DNA of 46,050 nucleotides, taken from NCBI GenBank assembly GCA_049999765.1, contig JBNGIQ010009420.1:39038-85087 (forward strand). Reading direction: 5' to 3'. The DNA is from Phaeoceros laevis. Its lineage: Eukaryota > Anthocerotophyta > Anthocerotopsida > Notothyladales. Positions 31,616 to 41,880 of this stretch are shown one piece after another (the first letter of the stretch is position 1; every line of letters begins with the position of its first letter). The translations under genes and the position numbers were made by a program. The notes beneath the pieces were generated by a model that had not been told where the DNA came from, ran no database searches, and was given only the letters and a program-made list of their open reading frames with translations.

Positions 31616-32611
31616 TCAAGGGAACAGCCTGCATCGGAATCTCTCCCACAATGTTGCGCCAACCTCCTCCTCCCTGGAGCTGACACTAGGCCCCTCGCCA
31701 GACAGAGCCACATCCCTGGAGAACCCTTGCTCAGCTGAGATGAAGTCATCTTCCTCAGTCTGCTCTCCGTCCCCAATCCTTGTAGCACAACTAGAGCAGA
31801 TGGGTCGATGCCGCGCAATCCCAGCTGGTGAAATCAGGCCTACCGGCACTCGTGGTGGAACGCATCCTACATACCCAGCTTCTGGCGCCCCGCGCCCGGT
31901 CTTCAATTGCTGACTGACGGTCTCCCAGCAGCTCCTCTCAGCTGCACCCCATACAAGCTCATTCTTCCTGATACAAACTAGCAGCGGCCACAGGACCCGC
32001 GGCCATCCTGTAACACACTTATGCCTATGCCCCTCCTTTGCGTTGCTGATCCACGCCTTCAGTTCAATGACTGTCTCCGGCCTTGCATCATTCAAGTTCT
32101 CTCGGCAGAAATACAATCCTCCCTCCAAGTGATGCATAAACAAATAACAGTCCACCTTGCAGAAAGCTCCCTCACAAAATGTAGTCCAACTCCATGTTGG
32201 CCTGGCCAAAAACTCAAAGAGATCGAAGGCACAGGAAGGATACTGCTCGATTGGGCACTTCTGGTGATGGCGCTCCACGAATCGTAAGAACAACTCCAGT
32301 TGTTTATGATTTGAAGGCCGCTCGGGCTTCCACTCCTGATACACGGGCACACATACCTTACTCTCCCACTTGCTTCGTGGTGAGTCCCCTGGCAACAACG
32401 ACAAGGCCTGCATTCGCTCAACTACAGGGTCCCCCATGAGCACGCGCACCCTCTTCTCAGCTGAATCCCCCATCCTTGAGCTCGAAGAGTCTGTCCTTTC
32501 CAAGCAAAACTTGGGTTTTCTTATCCTCCGGCTCCCTTGCCTAATCCTGCCGTTCTCCCCAACAGCTCCCTGCCACCCACCGTGGCCGTCACACCGACCA
32601 ATCCTGGCCAC
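31616..32611 (-). CDS. Tail ORF downstream of integrase, function unknown
   Basis: 331 open codons, in the same frame as the integrase and separated from its TGA by five codons, so it could be a C-terminal extension cut by one nonsense change or reached by readthrough. The first ATG is at 32473, giving about 285 residues. The start is basic (RIRQGSRRIRKPKF). The middle is rich in Trp, Cys and Phe (LFEFLARPTWSWTTFCEG, FCKVDCYLFMHHLEGG). The end is acidic. No clear transmembrane helix, so env-like membrane function is not supported. I recognise no family. It ends 59 bp before the purine tract. Confidence 0.6.
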   Translation of the reverse strand: MARIGRCDGHGGWQGAVGENGRIRQGSRRIRKPKFCLERTDSSSSRMGDSAEKRVRVLMGDPVVERMQALSLLPGDSPRSKWESKVCVPVYQEWKPERPSNHKQLELFLRFVERHHQKCPIEQYPSCAFDLFEFLARPTWSWTTFCEGAFCKVDCYLFMHHLEGGLYFCRENLNDARPETVIELKAWISNAKEGHRHKCVTGWPRVLWPLLVCIRKNELVWGAAERSCWETVSQQLKTGRGAPEAGYVGCVPPRVPVGLISPAGIARHRPICSSCATRIGDGEQTEEDDFISAEQGFSRDVALSGEGPSVSSREEEVGATLWERFRCRLFP

Positions 32612-32626
32612 GGCGGGCTCTAATTG

Positions 32627-33940
32627 TCACGCAAAGAACTTTTTCAAATAAACTGCGTTTACTCGCGGCAGCCGTTCCAGGGTGTGTACATCCAAGATGG
32701 TGGCGCTGCCATTCTCATGCAGTGTATTCAAAACAAAGAGCACTTCCCAGCATGGCAGAAATTTAGCACTCGCCTCCTTCTTCTTGTAACACCTCACATT
32801 AAGTTTGAGAACTAAATCCCCCTCTTGGAGCTTGATTTTCCTGTGGCGTGCACCATAAGCTTGTTTCCTCCCGCTCTGCTCCTTGATGAGGGTGCCCACA
32901 GTTGCTGCCCGCACCTCTTCCAGGTGTTCCAGATTCAGAATCCTTACTGCTCGTGCGTGTGCCTGTGCACTATCACCCGTTCCAGTTTCCGCCATGCTCC
33001 GCTCCAGTAACTGAAATTCCAGGGCGGCCTCTTCAACATGACTCATGAGCCGACACTCTGCACCATACACCAAATTGAAGGGGGAAAAACCCAAGCAGGT
33101 CTTGTGTCGAGTCCTAAATGCCCAAAGGGCCCCAGCCAAGTGTTGATCCCACTCCCCTTTGAAGGCGTGACACAGCTTGGCAATGAATGACTTCAGTCCG
33201 TCATTACCCTTCTCCGCTAGCCCATTGGTTTGGGGGTGATAGGGTGTAGCCAACCGGTGCTTCACCACGAATAAGGCATTAAGCTGCTGTACCACATCAT
33301 TCACAAACTCGGTGCCTTGGTCAGACACCAGGGTGTGAGGCACCCCAAAACTAGCAAAAATTTCTTCAAACAAAAACTTTGCTGTTTGGGCACCACTGAG
33401 AGCTGGTACGGCTAGTGCTTCGATCCATCTAATAAAGAAGTCTGACGCTACGATAAGATATCGGTTACCTCTCGTGGTGATGGGCAGGGGGCCAATACAG
33501 TCGATGGCCCATTTCCCAAAGGGCCCCGTGGCAACAATGGGGTGCAGCTCCCCCCTCCTTAGCGTCACTCGGGCAAAACGCTGGCACTCCTCACACTGTT
33601 GGTGGTAAGCCCGGCAATCCCAGAACATCTTCGGCCAATAATACCCAGCACGCAAAATTTTCTGGCATGTGGCTTGGGCGTCATAATGTCCTCCTCCACG
33701 GTTTGAGGCATGCGCCTCATACATAATCCTCGGAATGTCCATGCCAGAGATGCACTTTCGTAGAATTCTGTCGCTCCCCTGCTTATATAAGACCCCGGAA
33801 ATCACTGTGTAGGGCAGACATCTCGTCCTGAACCTCCGAATCTCTTCTCTGCTCCACTCAGCCGGAAACTTGTTTTCCATTACAGCCTCTCTCACTCGTT
33901 GGAAAAAAACTGCAGGGTCCTCTACCTGGATAGCTCTCAT
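32627..33940 (-). CDS. Gypsy integrase
   Basis: 437 intact codons. Inserts element cDNA into the genome. A zinc-binding start (EAHASNRGGGH...CEECQ, about residues 76-119) precedes the catalytic core: AIDCIGP (Asp about 147), VSDQGTEF (Asp about 207) and NGLAEKGN (Glu about 243), completing D,D-35-E. A C-terminal module ends with NAVYLKKFF, the position of the GPF/Y-type domain. The ATG overlaps the stop of the upstream RNase H frame by 4 bp (ATGA). It has the same frame as the RT ORF and the tail ORF. Confidence 0.95.
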   Translation of the reverse strand: MRAIQVEDPAVFFQRVREAVMENKFPAEWSREEIRRFRTRCLPYTVISGVLYKQGSDRILRKCISGMDIPRIMYEAHASNRGGGHYDAQATCQKILRAGYYWPKMFWDCRAYHQQCEECQRFARVTLRRGELHPIVATGPFGKWAIDCIGPLPITTRGNRYLIVASDFFIRWIEALAVPALSGAQTAKFLFEEIFASFGVPHTLVSDQGTEFVNDVVQQLNALFVVKHRLATPYHPQTNGLAEKGNDGLKSFIAKLCHAFKGEWDQHLAGALWAFRTRHKTCLGFSPFNLVYGAECRLMSHVEEAALEFQLLERSMAETGTGDSAQAHARAVRILNLEHLEEVRAATVGTLIKEQSGRKQAYGARHRKIKLQEGDLVLKLNVRCYKKKEASAKFLPCWEVLFVLNTLHENGSATILDVHTLERLPRVNAVYLKKFFA

Positions 33941-34524
33941 GTTCGCCGCTGCTCTTCTTGCAAGAAACTAATCACCTCCTTCTGTGAGGGCTGGTCCTCA
34001 TTATCGGCCTGCTCTTCATATGCGTCCTCTCCTTCACACAAGGCTTCTGTAGCAAGAGCGTCAGCCTCGACATTGTGAAAACGCCTGACATGTTTAACTG
34101 CGACATGCTTGACCTTCTTGAACAGCTCCAGTGCCTGCTCCAGCAAAGGTTGTAGATTTTTCGCCCGACAAGCAAAAATCCACTTCACCTGCTCTATGAC
34201 CAGCTTGCTATCACCCAGCACATGGAGATGGGTAATACGATCATCCCTTCCTGCAGCCTCCAAACCCATTATCAATGCCCTGTACTCAGCCTCGTTTGAG
34301 GTGCATGCTGCCACAAAACATTTTTCCTGAAACTGAAGATTGCCGTCACTATCCTTCAATAAACATGCAATGCCAGCAACCTTCTTCCTATTTCGTGCAG
34401 CTCCATCGAAGTATAGGGTCCACGGCTTGATGTCCGCAAGGAACTCTTCTGGGTATGCAATACATTGACTGCTCACCTCGCCTTCCTGACCCTTAGCACC
34501 CTTTTTTTTTCTTTCTCCCGTCAC
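33937..34524 (-). CDS. Second RNase H domain (archaeal-type, aRNH)
   Basis: 195 codons. TLYFDGAARN (Asp about 40), NEAEYRALI (Glu about 80), HVLGDSKLVI (Asp about 105) and HNVEADALA (Asp about 154) give the full DEDD set. A second RNase H between RT/RNase H and integrase is known from the Tat lineage of plant Gypsy elements. Its frame differs from the RT ORF. The switch lies at an A9 run (34502-34510), where one base fewer would fuse the frames. Confidence 0.9.
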   Translation of the reverse strand: MTGERKKKGAKGQEGEVSSQCIAYPEEFLADIKPWTLYFDGAARNRKKVAGIACLLKDSDGNLQFQEKCFVAACTSNEAEYRALIMGLEAAGRDDRITHLHVLGDSKLVIEQVKWIFACRAKNLQPLLEQALELFKKVKHVAVKHVRRFHNVEADALATEALCEGEDAYEEQADNEDQPSQKEVISFLQEEQRRT

Positions 34525-36199
34525 TTTTTTTGGAGGTCGTCACCACCATCGCCTCCTTTCCATAGATCTTGTCCATCTCTGAGCTCATCAGGGCCACCTC
34601 CTCAGTAGTCAGCTCCTCCGTCTTCACAGCAGCACTCAGGGCCAAGCCCTCTTCCATCCTTAAGAAAGTGACTGTCTTGATCTCCACATCAAACTCAAAC
34701 ATGGACAGAGTAGTCAGCCACTTTGCCAACCTGCCCCATGGGTTTGGTACATTTATGACAAACCTCAACCCATGGAATCTAGACAGCACAATGAATTTCC
34801 GGCTATACAGATAGTGCCCAAGTTTTTCAGTCCCCAAAATCAAAGCAGCAGTGTGTCTTTCCACCTCCGAATACCTAGTCTCGCAATCTTTGATTATTCT
34901 ACTGCAGTAGTACGCAGGATGCAACAATCCTGTGGCCTCGTCCTTCTGGTACAGATTAGCTACCAATGATTTCTCTGTCACATCCACAGACAGGAAGAAA
35001 TCACTCTCCCAATCAGGCGGCTTGATAATGGATGCACTCACCATTGCCTCTTTTAACATCTCAAATGCAGCTTGGCAGGCAGGAGTCCACTCAAAATCGT
35101 GGCCCTTCTTGGTCAATTCGTAGATAGGAGCAGCCATCTCAGTAAATGCCGGGATAGCCCGTCGATAGTAGCCAACAGCTGTGACAAAACTCCTTGCATC
35201 TGTCACGTTGGCTGGAATAGGCCTCTTCTTGATCTTGTCAATCTTGCAAGGCTCTATTGCAATCCCCCTCCTGCTAATCAAATGTCCCAGCGTCACTCCA
35301 GTCTGGACAGCAAAGATGCACTTTTCAGGATTTAGTGACAACCTAAATCTACTCATGCGTTCAAAGCAAGCTCTCAGGTCTCCTACATGGCCGAGTCTTG
35401 ATCTGTAGATACAAAAGTCATCAAAAAACACACGCAAGCATTTGCCAATCAAGTTAGCGAATGTTGTGCCCATGGTCCTTTGAAATTCAGAAGGACCGTT
35501 CTTTAAACCAAAGCAGAGCACACGGAATGCAAATACTCCCCAAGGTGTCACAAAGGCAGTCTTGAGTTGGTCTTCCTCTGTCAATGCGATCTGATGGTAG
35601 CCAGCATAGCCGTCGCACAGACTCATTACTTCCGCTCCAGCCACCATTTCAAGGATGTCGTGGATGACAGGAATTGGATACTGATCTTTGACGGTTGCTT
35701 CGTTGAGCCGCCAATAGTCTATGCATATGCGTAGTTTCCCACTTTTCTTGAGAGTGATGACTAGAGGAGACAGCCACTCTGAGTATTGCACCCTATAGAT
35801 CAAACCTGCCTCCAGCAGGGCCATGACCTCTCCCTTGATCTGTTCCACGTGTGCTGGTTTCAGCCTCCTGAGTTTTTGAGCTACTGGTTTGACACCTTCC
35901 TTCACATTTATCCGATGCACAGCAAGATTAGTTTGAATCAACTCCTGGTGGTAGGTGACAAACACATGCTGGTATTCTGAAAAGAGTTGTTTCATCTTTG
36001 CTTCCTCCTGGTCGGTAGTATCTCTAGCCACCACTGCTGTCTTCATACGTCCTCCACCGGCATCAAACTCAATTTTCCTTGTTGGAGCATCTTCACTGAA
36101 CAGATTCTCAGTTGGTTGCGTTGCTACACTGATTTCGAGCACAGTCCCCTCGTCGGTTTCACTGCCCTCGCACTGGTCCTCAGCTCTGATGTAGAACAC
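34493..36199 (-). CDS. Gypsy reverse transcriptase and first RNase H
   Basis: 568 open codons copying element RNA into DNA. After an acidic lead come KPVAQKLRRLKPAHVEQI, SEWLSPLVITLKKSGKLRIC, IDYWRLNEATVKDQYPIP, CDGYAGYHQIAL and FFDD at the active site, a variant of YIDD. The connection region (RPIPANVTDARSFVTAVGYYRR) and a first RNase H follow. In that RNase H, the usual TDAS start reads SVDVTEKSLVANLYQK, so it looks weakened. A C-terminal lysine run (GRKKKKGC) lies at the A9 frameshift site. The frame is the same as that of the protease ORF upstream, across one TAG. Confidence 0.92.
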   Translation of the reverse strand: MFYIRAEDQCEGSETDEGTVLEISVATQPTENLFSEDAPTRKIEFDAGGGRMKTAVVARDTTDQEEAKMKQLFSEYQHVFVTYHQELIQTNLAVHRINVKEGVKPVAQKLRRLKPAHVEQIKGEVMALLEAGLIYRVQYSEWLSPLVITLKKSGKLRICIDYWRLNEATVKDQYPIPVIHDILEMVAGAEVMSLCDGYAGYHQIALTEEDQLKTAFVTPWGVFAFRVLCFGLKNGPSEFQRTMGTTFANLIGKCLRVFFDDFCIYRSRLGHVGDLRACFERMSRFRLSLNPEKCIFAVQTGVTLGHLISRRGIAIEPCKIDKIKKRPIPANVTDARSFVTAVGYYRRAIPAFTEMAAPIYELTKKGHDFEWTPACQAAFEMLKEAMVSASIIKPPDWESDFFLSVDVTEKSLVANLYQKDEATGLLHPAYYCSRIIKDCETRYSEVERHTAALILGTEKLGHYLYSRKFIVLSRFHGLRFVINVPNPWGRLAKWLTTLSMFEFDVEIKTVTFLRMEEGLALSAAVKTEELTTEEVALMSSEMDKIYGKEAMVVTTSKKSDGRKKKKGC

Positions 36200-36298
36200 G
36201 CCCCCCTCATCAGCATCATCGTCGGTTTCAGTTGAATCAGACTCACTGTCTGTTGAACTCTCGTCCGTCTCCTCATCTTCCTCACTCTCTGTATCTTC

Positions 36299-36613
36299 CT
36301 AGAGGCTCCGAGCTCCCCACACTGCAATCTCTTCCGCCGTGAGGGGCATTTCACTGTTTGCAAGCAATGGCACCGTAATTCGGTGCTGTGCAGGTCCAAT
36401 GGTGAGCGTGCCAGCTTCCCAGTCGTGAAGGCTCCGGACGGCTTCCAGCCAAGGTTGTCCTAAGAGGACTGGGTAACCTTGCTTCTGCAGTCGAAGGATC
36501 GTGAAGTCGGTAAGGACTCCTACTCCTCCTACCGCAACTGACACTTCCTCTACCCTGCCCAGGACATGCAGGCGCTCATTGAACTTGAGGAGAACATTCG
36601 CACCACCAAGCAT
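36299..36613 (-). pseudogene. Gypsy protease, C-terminal half
   Basis: 105 codons including YPVLLGQPWLEAV, the standard end of retrotransposon aspartic proteases, then a short tail to TAG at 36299-36301. The same frame continues directly into an acidic linker (EDTESEEDEETDESS) and the RT ORF, so the stop lies between protease and RT. The active-site half lies in a different frame at 36694-36933. Confidence 0.7.
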
Positions 36614-36693
36614 CCAAGGGACGAAGATGAGGACGTCTCAGAGGGAGTGTTGGCCCTACGAAGGTGGTGGTGCACTTCTTGATGTTCTTTCTC

Positions 36694-37166
36694 CTAATCC
36701 CGAGTGGTCCTAGCATTTTCCTCATTCAGAACATTGGTAGAAGACCCTCCGTCGATAACGCATCCGAGCACGACTTTGCCGTGGATCTTGGCTGCCAAGT
36801 TTGGCTGTGATCTCTTCTTTCTCACAATGTTGACGACACCAATGGCTTGTACCTCCTCGGTCTTTTTCCTTCTGCCTTTGTTTGATCCTTTTGGTTTCTT
36901 CTCTCCCGCCTGCAGGATGGAGCTACCGCGCAAAGCTGAGCAAAGGTCATGTCTACCTTTCTCGAACCCATGTCCGCCATGGCTGAGTATGCTAGCGCCC
37001 CGACAGAGATAGGTGCCGTCAGGTTGTCCCGTTTCCTCCGCACCTTCTTAGGCTTCGTCCCTTCAATGACTGCGGCTGGTCGGAGATATGTAGCTGGAAT
37101 CGGGGAACTGGCTGAATGTGCTGCTTTATGGCATCCTTTGGTGGCCTGCGATTTGTATGAGTTCAT
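36694..37166 (-). pseudogene. Gypsy gag-protease junction with protease active site
   Basis: Two overlapping frames. 37166-36822 reads a basic linker (GTKPKKVRRKRDN) and MTFAQLCAVAPSCR, the typical lead-in to protease. 36933-36694 then carries KIHGKVVLGCVIDGGSSTNV with the DGGS variant of the D-T/S-G active site. A frameshift near 36930 and TAG near 36694 break it. Confidence 0.65.
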
Positions 37167-37212
37167 GTAAAAGAGACATGTTAAAAGTTGGTAGTTGTGG
37201 AAGTTGGGTTAA

Positions 37213-38065
37213 CTAGGGATTGTATCCGCCATTGTGCTTACCTGAATTTGCTGGGCTGATTGTATACTCAGCAATCGTGTTGTGTCGACTTGTAAAATTG
37301 AGTGCTGATGTTGATGCTTGTCCTCTCAGGTTGATCTGTGTGCTGAAAACCGGTGACTGTAGTCCTTGGCCTTGATGTTGCATACTTGGGCCTTGGGATC
37401 TCTCTGGAGTATTCGCGTAAACGATCTTTCCAACTGGCGATGCTGTTCCCTGTGTTGAGGCCAAGGCCTTCATCCTAGGGGTGTCTGCCACAGTATCTGG
37501 GTTGTTGTAATCAAGCCTCCTCTTTGTTCCAGTGCCCTGGGCCATCATAGCCATGATTTCAGTGATCTTGAGATTGGTTCTGGCTTCATACTCTCTGAAA
37601 ACCTTCCTGAGGCTGTCAATAGATCCCTTCAGCACCTTCATGTTGCTGTCCATGCTGCTAATATTCTTATGTATGTGTTTGATTGTTGCAGACTGTAGTA
37701 TTTCATTCTTCAGTCCTTCAAATTGACCTTCAAGCTGCCTCTGGTGTTCCTCGAGGTCAGCTTCGGCGTTCTTCCCCCAGATATGGAAATTGTGCTTGAG
37801 ATCTACAATCTGGGGAGACGTAGAAATATATTATGGCTGTCAGCAAAGGGGTTTGGTGCAAACCGACCTTTGCTTCCTTGATGCCCTCAAACGATGGGCC
37901 CGTTTGCATTGGCATGACCTGGAATTGATTTTGGAGCACAATTTGCTGGTCTTCATTCATTTGTGCGATGTGGGCACAATGGAACTGTTGTCTTGGTTCC
38001 CTGAAAGTGAATTGAGGTGTGTCGGTCCCTGGTTGTCGCCAGGGGGGTCCTCCATCACTTGCCAC
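37213..38065 (-). CDS. Coiled-coil protein, two exons, function unknown
   Basis: Exon 1 (to about 37869) encodes QFHCAHIAQMNEDQQIVLQ and ends SFEGIKEAK at AAG|GTCGGT. An acceptor TCTCCCCAG follows after only about 59 bp, then IVDLKHNFHIWGKNAEADLE, EEHQRQLEGQFEGLKNEI and MDSNMKVLKGSIDSL, a long heptad-like helix, and an N/S/Q-rich tail to TAA at 37213. No ATG opens exon 1 and the intron is at the lower size limit. It is in the gag position of the Gypsy element but has no gag motif. A host-gene origin is possible. Confidence 0.4.
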
Positions 38066-39230
38066 CGCTGCTCAACTTGTGCATCGTGATCTATGTGTAT
38101 CCAGTGTGAATCATTGTCTCGCAACATTTATTTGGTGAGAGTGACCAAGCTTGCGTGAGATAGCTGAAATAGAGTGGTTGCATGCAATGAAGTTTCCTCA
38201 AGCCAGCGAGTAGGGAGCCGGGCAGTGTTTTGGGGTCCTTGCCTAGGGTGAGGGAGGCTTCGTTGTCTGCCATCCCTCTGGACTCGGTTTTTGCCCTGAA
38301 GCTCTTCCTCCCTGTTGCGACTTTGCGTGTAGCTTTGCATTGTGGGTTGTGGGTGCTGGCAGTCCTTCTGGCTGTATCTTGTGAACCTGGCTCTTGCGAG
38401 CTAGGCTCCAGTGAGCTGGGTTCCTATGAGCTAGCTCCTGAGAGATGAGCTTGGACTTGCTATCTGTTGATAGGCGTTTCTTGATGGTTGATCGGAGAAT
38501 TCTAGTTGCCTGAGCAGCGGGCTTTTTCTGGGTCTTTGCCCGCATTCCCGCTCTCGGGATGGCCAGCAGGCAGGCAGATTGTGCTCATTTTGGCTGGCAT
38601 GGGGTGGTCTATGGTGTCCCTGTGTGAAGGGGCTGTTCAGGAGCCTTGAATGCTGGATTTGGTGGCGATTTGGGTGGAAGCGTTGTTTAATCATAAGCTG
38701 TTGAGGGGTTCATTTGGTGGCTGTCAGGAGGGTTTGTTTATATTTTATTGGCGCCTGTTGGAGCGGCCGTACCTCGTTTTCAGCATGGCTTGATGTTGGT
38801 GATGAGGTAGATGTGAACCGATTCCAAGACGCAATGAGTAAGCACCGAAAATCCATTGGTGTTGTTCCCTATTTCTGGACGGCGTGATTTCCCCGCTGGG
38901 GTCTTAGCCCCGCCCGTTCTACGGAGTGCGTATTGGCTAGATAACAATATATTGGTGTTTTATGTATGTGCCAGCATGGGATTGCCGGTTTGCAGAGACG
39001 CCGTTTCATGCCTGAGGTACTCGTGGCTGTATGGGTCTCACTATGTATGTTTATAGTCTAGGGGGGAAGCTTGTATTGCGTATTAAGCCTTTACCCTGTT
39101 GCGGATCATGCTATGTAGATTGTATTCGATTTTGCGGTGATTAAACCAAGGAGATAGCGTGTCTCTGCAATTTTACACCATCATTGTGTATCAGCCGTTG
39201 TCTGGTATTCTAGGCTTCCTTTGTAGGTTG
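38066..39230. other. No firm gene
   Basis: Only short overlapping frames. A degenerate 14-17 bp repeat around GAGCTAGGCTCC/GAGCTGGGTTCC lies at 38395-38450. Confidence 0.4.
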
Positions 39231-39239
39231 CCTTTTAGG

Positions 39240-40650
39240 CAATTTCCTGTAAACTGAACTGAAAGTTTTTCTGGAAGATTTTGTTGAAAGAGTGATTGAA
39301 AGCTTTTCTAAAAGAGTGTCTGAGAGATTTTTGAAGGGCTTCATTCCTGCAAGATGTGAGCCGCGGGTCTTTCCCAAATGTTTCAACATTTTCGTGGCAC
39401 TCCCGAGTCGTGTTGTCTGTCTCGTGTTGTCTGAACTATTGTTCTTCGCTGCAGTCATACTATGTTTCCCTTTGCGATTTGACGGATGGTACTCCATTTG
39501 TTGCAATCGGCGGGTTGTTTTGCAGGTGGCATGTGCAATTGTAGCCTTCGAGTGTCATGAAGCTGCAAGGTACTCTTGTTTATCTGTATCATCATTCACT
39601 GTGTAAAATTTTTTTTGCGGGCCATACACCAATGGCCAGCCGGTTAGCTGCAGGACCGAGTTCCCATCGAAGGGTCAGGCCTGAAGAATTTTGATCATAT
39701 GGACAAAAATACAGAAAGCCATGAAAGGAACAGGTGCATATGAACAGGAGTGACAGGAGTGTAAGAAACACCAGGTTCTGTTGCCGAGGTCGATGAGTCT
39801 TGTGGCTGGAGTTCTGGGTTTGTTTGTCTTGCAGAGTTTCATGATTCCTGGTGGCTGCCCAGTTGACAAGCAAAGTCCTTGCCTGAAAGATTTGCTGAAA
39901 GAGTCTGTTGTGCATGCCCTGGTGGCCTGTAGATTGTCTTGTGTTGTCTGAATGGTCCTTGTTTGCTGTAGTTGTGGTGGGTCTCTTCTTCAGTGTTTGA
40001 GGAAGAGTCCTTCGTTTGAATGGAATGTGGCTGCGAGGCAGTCTGCTTATCTGCGTGCCCTGTCATTGTGTAAAAAATCACATCAACATCACAGGTCATT
40101 CATCAGTGGCCAAATGGTTAGCTTGGGCCTGAAATTTACGTGAGGGAACAGGCATGGAAGATTCAGAGGCATATAAATACGGTTACAGCATGTCATGACA
40201 GGGGCAGGTGCGTATGGACATGAATGTAAGAAATCATGAGATTTATAACTAATGCTACAGCAATGTCTCTGCGTATGTGCTGTTCAGTACTCTATACCTG
40301 ATGTGTCGTTCTTGTTGGTTGCAGCCCTGACCTGTGTGACAGTTTGATGGCGGGCTTGGTTGCGTCTGAGTCCTTTGTAGGCCCTTGTTTCGGGTAGTTG
40401 GTTGTCGGCTCCATCAGGCTTGGGGTCCATCTGGTTGGGGCTGGCCAAGCCGGCTCATATCCTTTCTGGCATATTTCCTCTTGCGGAGGTCCAACATTCT
40501 TGGAGCTGACACTCCGAGTGAGCTTGTCATCCAGGGTTTCGTGGTTCTTGGCGTCTGCACAGTTGACAAGCAGAGTCCCTCGGGGGTGTTTTTGTTAGTT
40601 TGAGCTATGAACACGTAGTGTCATGATTTCCTTACCAAGTCTGCACTGCT
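39240..40650. repeat. Diverged tandem duplication, about 500-700 bp units
   Basis: GTGTTGTCTGAA at 39424 and 39941, CAYTGTGTAAAA at 39598 and 40064, GGCAGGTGCRTATG-type text at about 39730 and 40204, and CAGTTGACAAGCARAGTCC at 39862 and 40561 give two to three aligned units with indels. No coding frame persists across units. Confidence 0.5.
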
Positions 40651-40976
40651 GTTCTGTTGTGTGTCGATTGTACACTGCAACAGTCATGGTGAAAATTTCG
40701 GAGGTGGTCAAATCATCAGCACAAAAACAGGTGATGAGGTCATCAGCCGAAAAGTATCCGATACAGGTGACAAGAGTTTGGAAACAAAATGCATATATTG
40801 GAAGCTGTGATATGGAGTACAGATTAGGAAAGGTTCTAGCCATGCCTTTTAATGTAGGTATGAAATACGCCTACACCTTGGCTGGTGCCTAAGCTCCCTA
40901 GTATAATCCTTTGATGCCAATTCAGTGGATGCCCTGCATTCCGCATCTACGATGTGGTTCCAGCAACCAGCAGACC
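40651..40976. other. No gene seen
   Basis: Short frames only. This may be intronic to the minus-strand ORF chain at 41760-40977. Confidence 0.3.
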
Positions 40977-41760
40977 TTAGTGTGGGGATGTGGACTCATC
41001 TAGACAGAGGTTCTGCAGGCCAGTGCATGCCTCTACTGCTGACGTTGACGCCTGGCTGGTGTTCGTTGGCAGCGTTGGGTATCCTGGCACTGGCCAATCA
41101 CTGTTGTCCTGGTTCCATACCTCGAGCTTGCTGAAGTACGGTGGTGTGTCCTGGAACTGGTGCTTGAGGTCCTCTCGGCACCACTCTAATGCTCTGAACG
41201 TCATCCATCCAACGTTTGCGGAGTTATTGAAGCAGACATATTCATGAATGCAGAGAACCTTACCCAAAGGGGGGTAGCAAATCTAGTAGGCCTCATCCAT
41301 CTCTTCGCAGCTATGGTCCCTTCTTGGCACCCCCTCTTTGGTCTTCCTAACCACAAATGTGTTCTTATCTTGCAGCAGTTCTTCCATTGTTCTGATCCCA
41401 ATCCGCATGTGAGGATCCATCAAATTAAGCGTCTTGGTGTAAGTAAGATGCCACTTTGCTGCTGCAATGGCCGGGAAATGCTTTCCCATCCAGGTTCGGA
41501 GGCGTCCAGGCATTGAGCAGCTGGAGTACACATCATCAGACACCAGGCTGGTGTTGAAGGTTCCTGGGAGGCTGCTAGTGCTTTCAGCCATGCCTGTTTG
41601 CTCCTGACCATTTCCTGCTGGGTTCCCTTCTGAGCTTCCTATTGTCTGAGCCGCTGATATTCGGCATTGATCTCGTCCCAGAGCTCTGGAGGGGCTGTCC
41701 CTGTGTGAATCACCTCTTCAAGTTCCTCCTCCGTGACGCCCTTCTTTGTCGCGGGCACTT
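40977..41760 (-). pseudogene. Unrecognised broken ORF chain
   Basis: From 41760 a frame reads KKGVTEEELEEVIHTG and PPELWDEINAEYQRL, meets TAG, and continues MVRSKQAWLKAL. Another frame from 41591 reads GRLRTWMGKHFPAIAAAKWH and MRIGIRTMEELLQDKNTFVV to TAG (41283), then the same frame goes on FNNSANVGWMTFRALEWCRE to 40977. A TATA-like GCATAAATAAAAGG on - lies at 41776-41789. The Trp-rich content and steady frame suggest a real ancestral protein, perhaps element-encoded. The family is unknown. Confidence 0.4.
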
Positions 41761-41775
41761 AGGGTTAGGCCCTTT

Positions 41776-41789
41776 TATTTATGCTTTTT
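41776..41789 (-). promoter_or_regulatory. Possible TATA box for the minus-strand ORF chain
   Basis: GCATAAATAAAAGG on -, about 20 bp upstream of the first readable codons. The adjacent gap limits what can be said. Confidence 0.3.
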
Positions 41790-41793
41790 AGGT

Positions 41794-41803
41794 NNNNNNN
41801 NNN
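41794..41803. other. 10-N scaffold gap
   Basis: Ten N. Copia-associated sequence begins directly after it, so the 5' end and LTR of that element may be missing or misplaced here. Confidence 1.
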
Positions 41804-41880
41804 AGAAGGGTAGTGCAAGTCAGGGCGACGGCGCCTAGGAGAGATTCCGGCGCTTCCGGCATTTTCTGGAGGACCCCAAC

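Noticed and set aside
31587-31913. 108-residue + strand frame opposite the tail ORF
   Set aside because: Antisense shadow of a longer frame in register with integrase.
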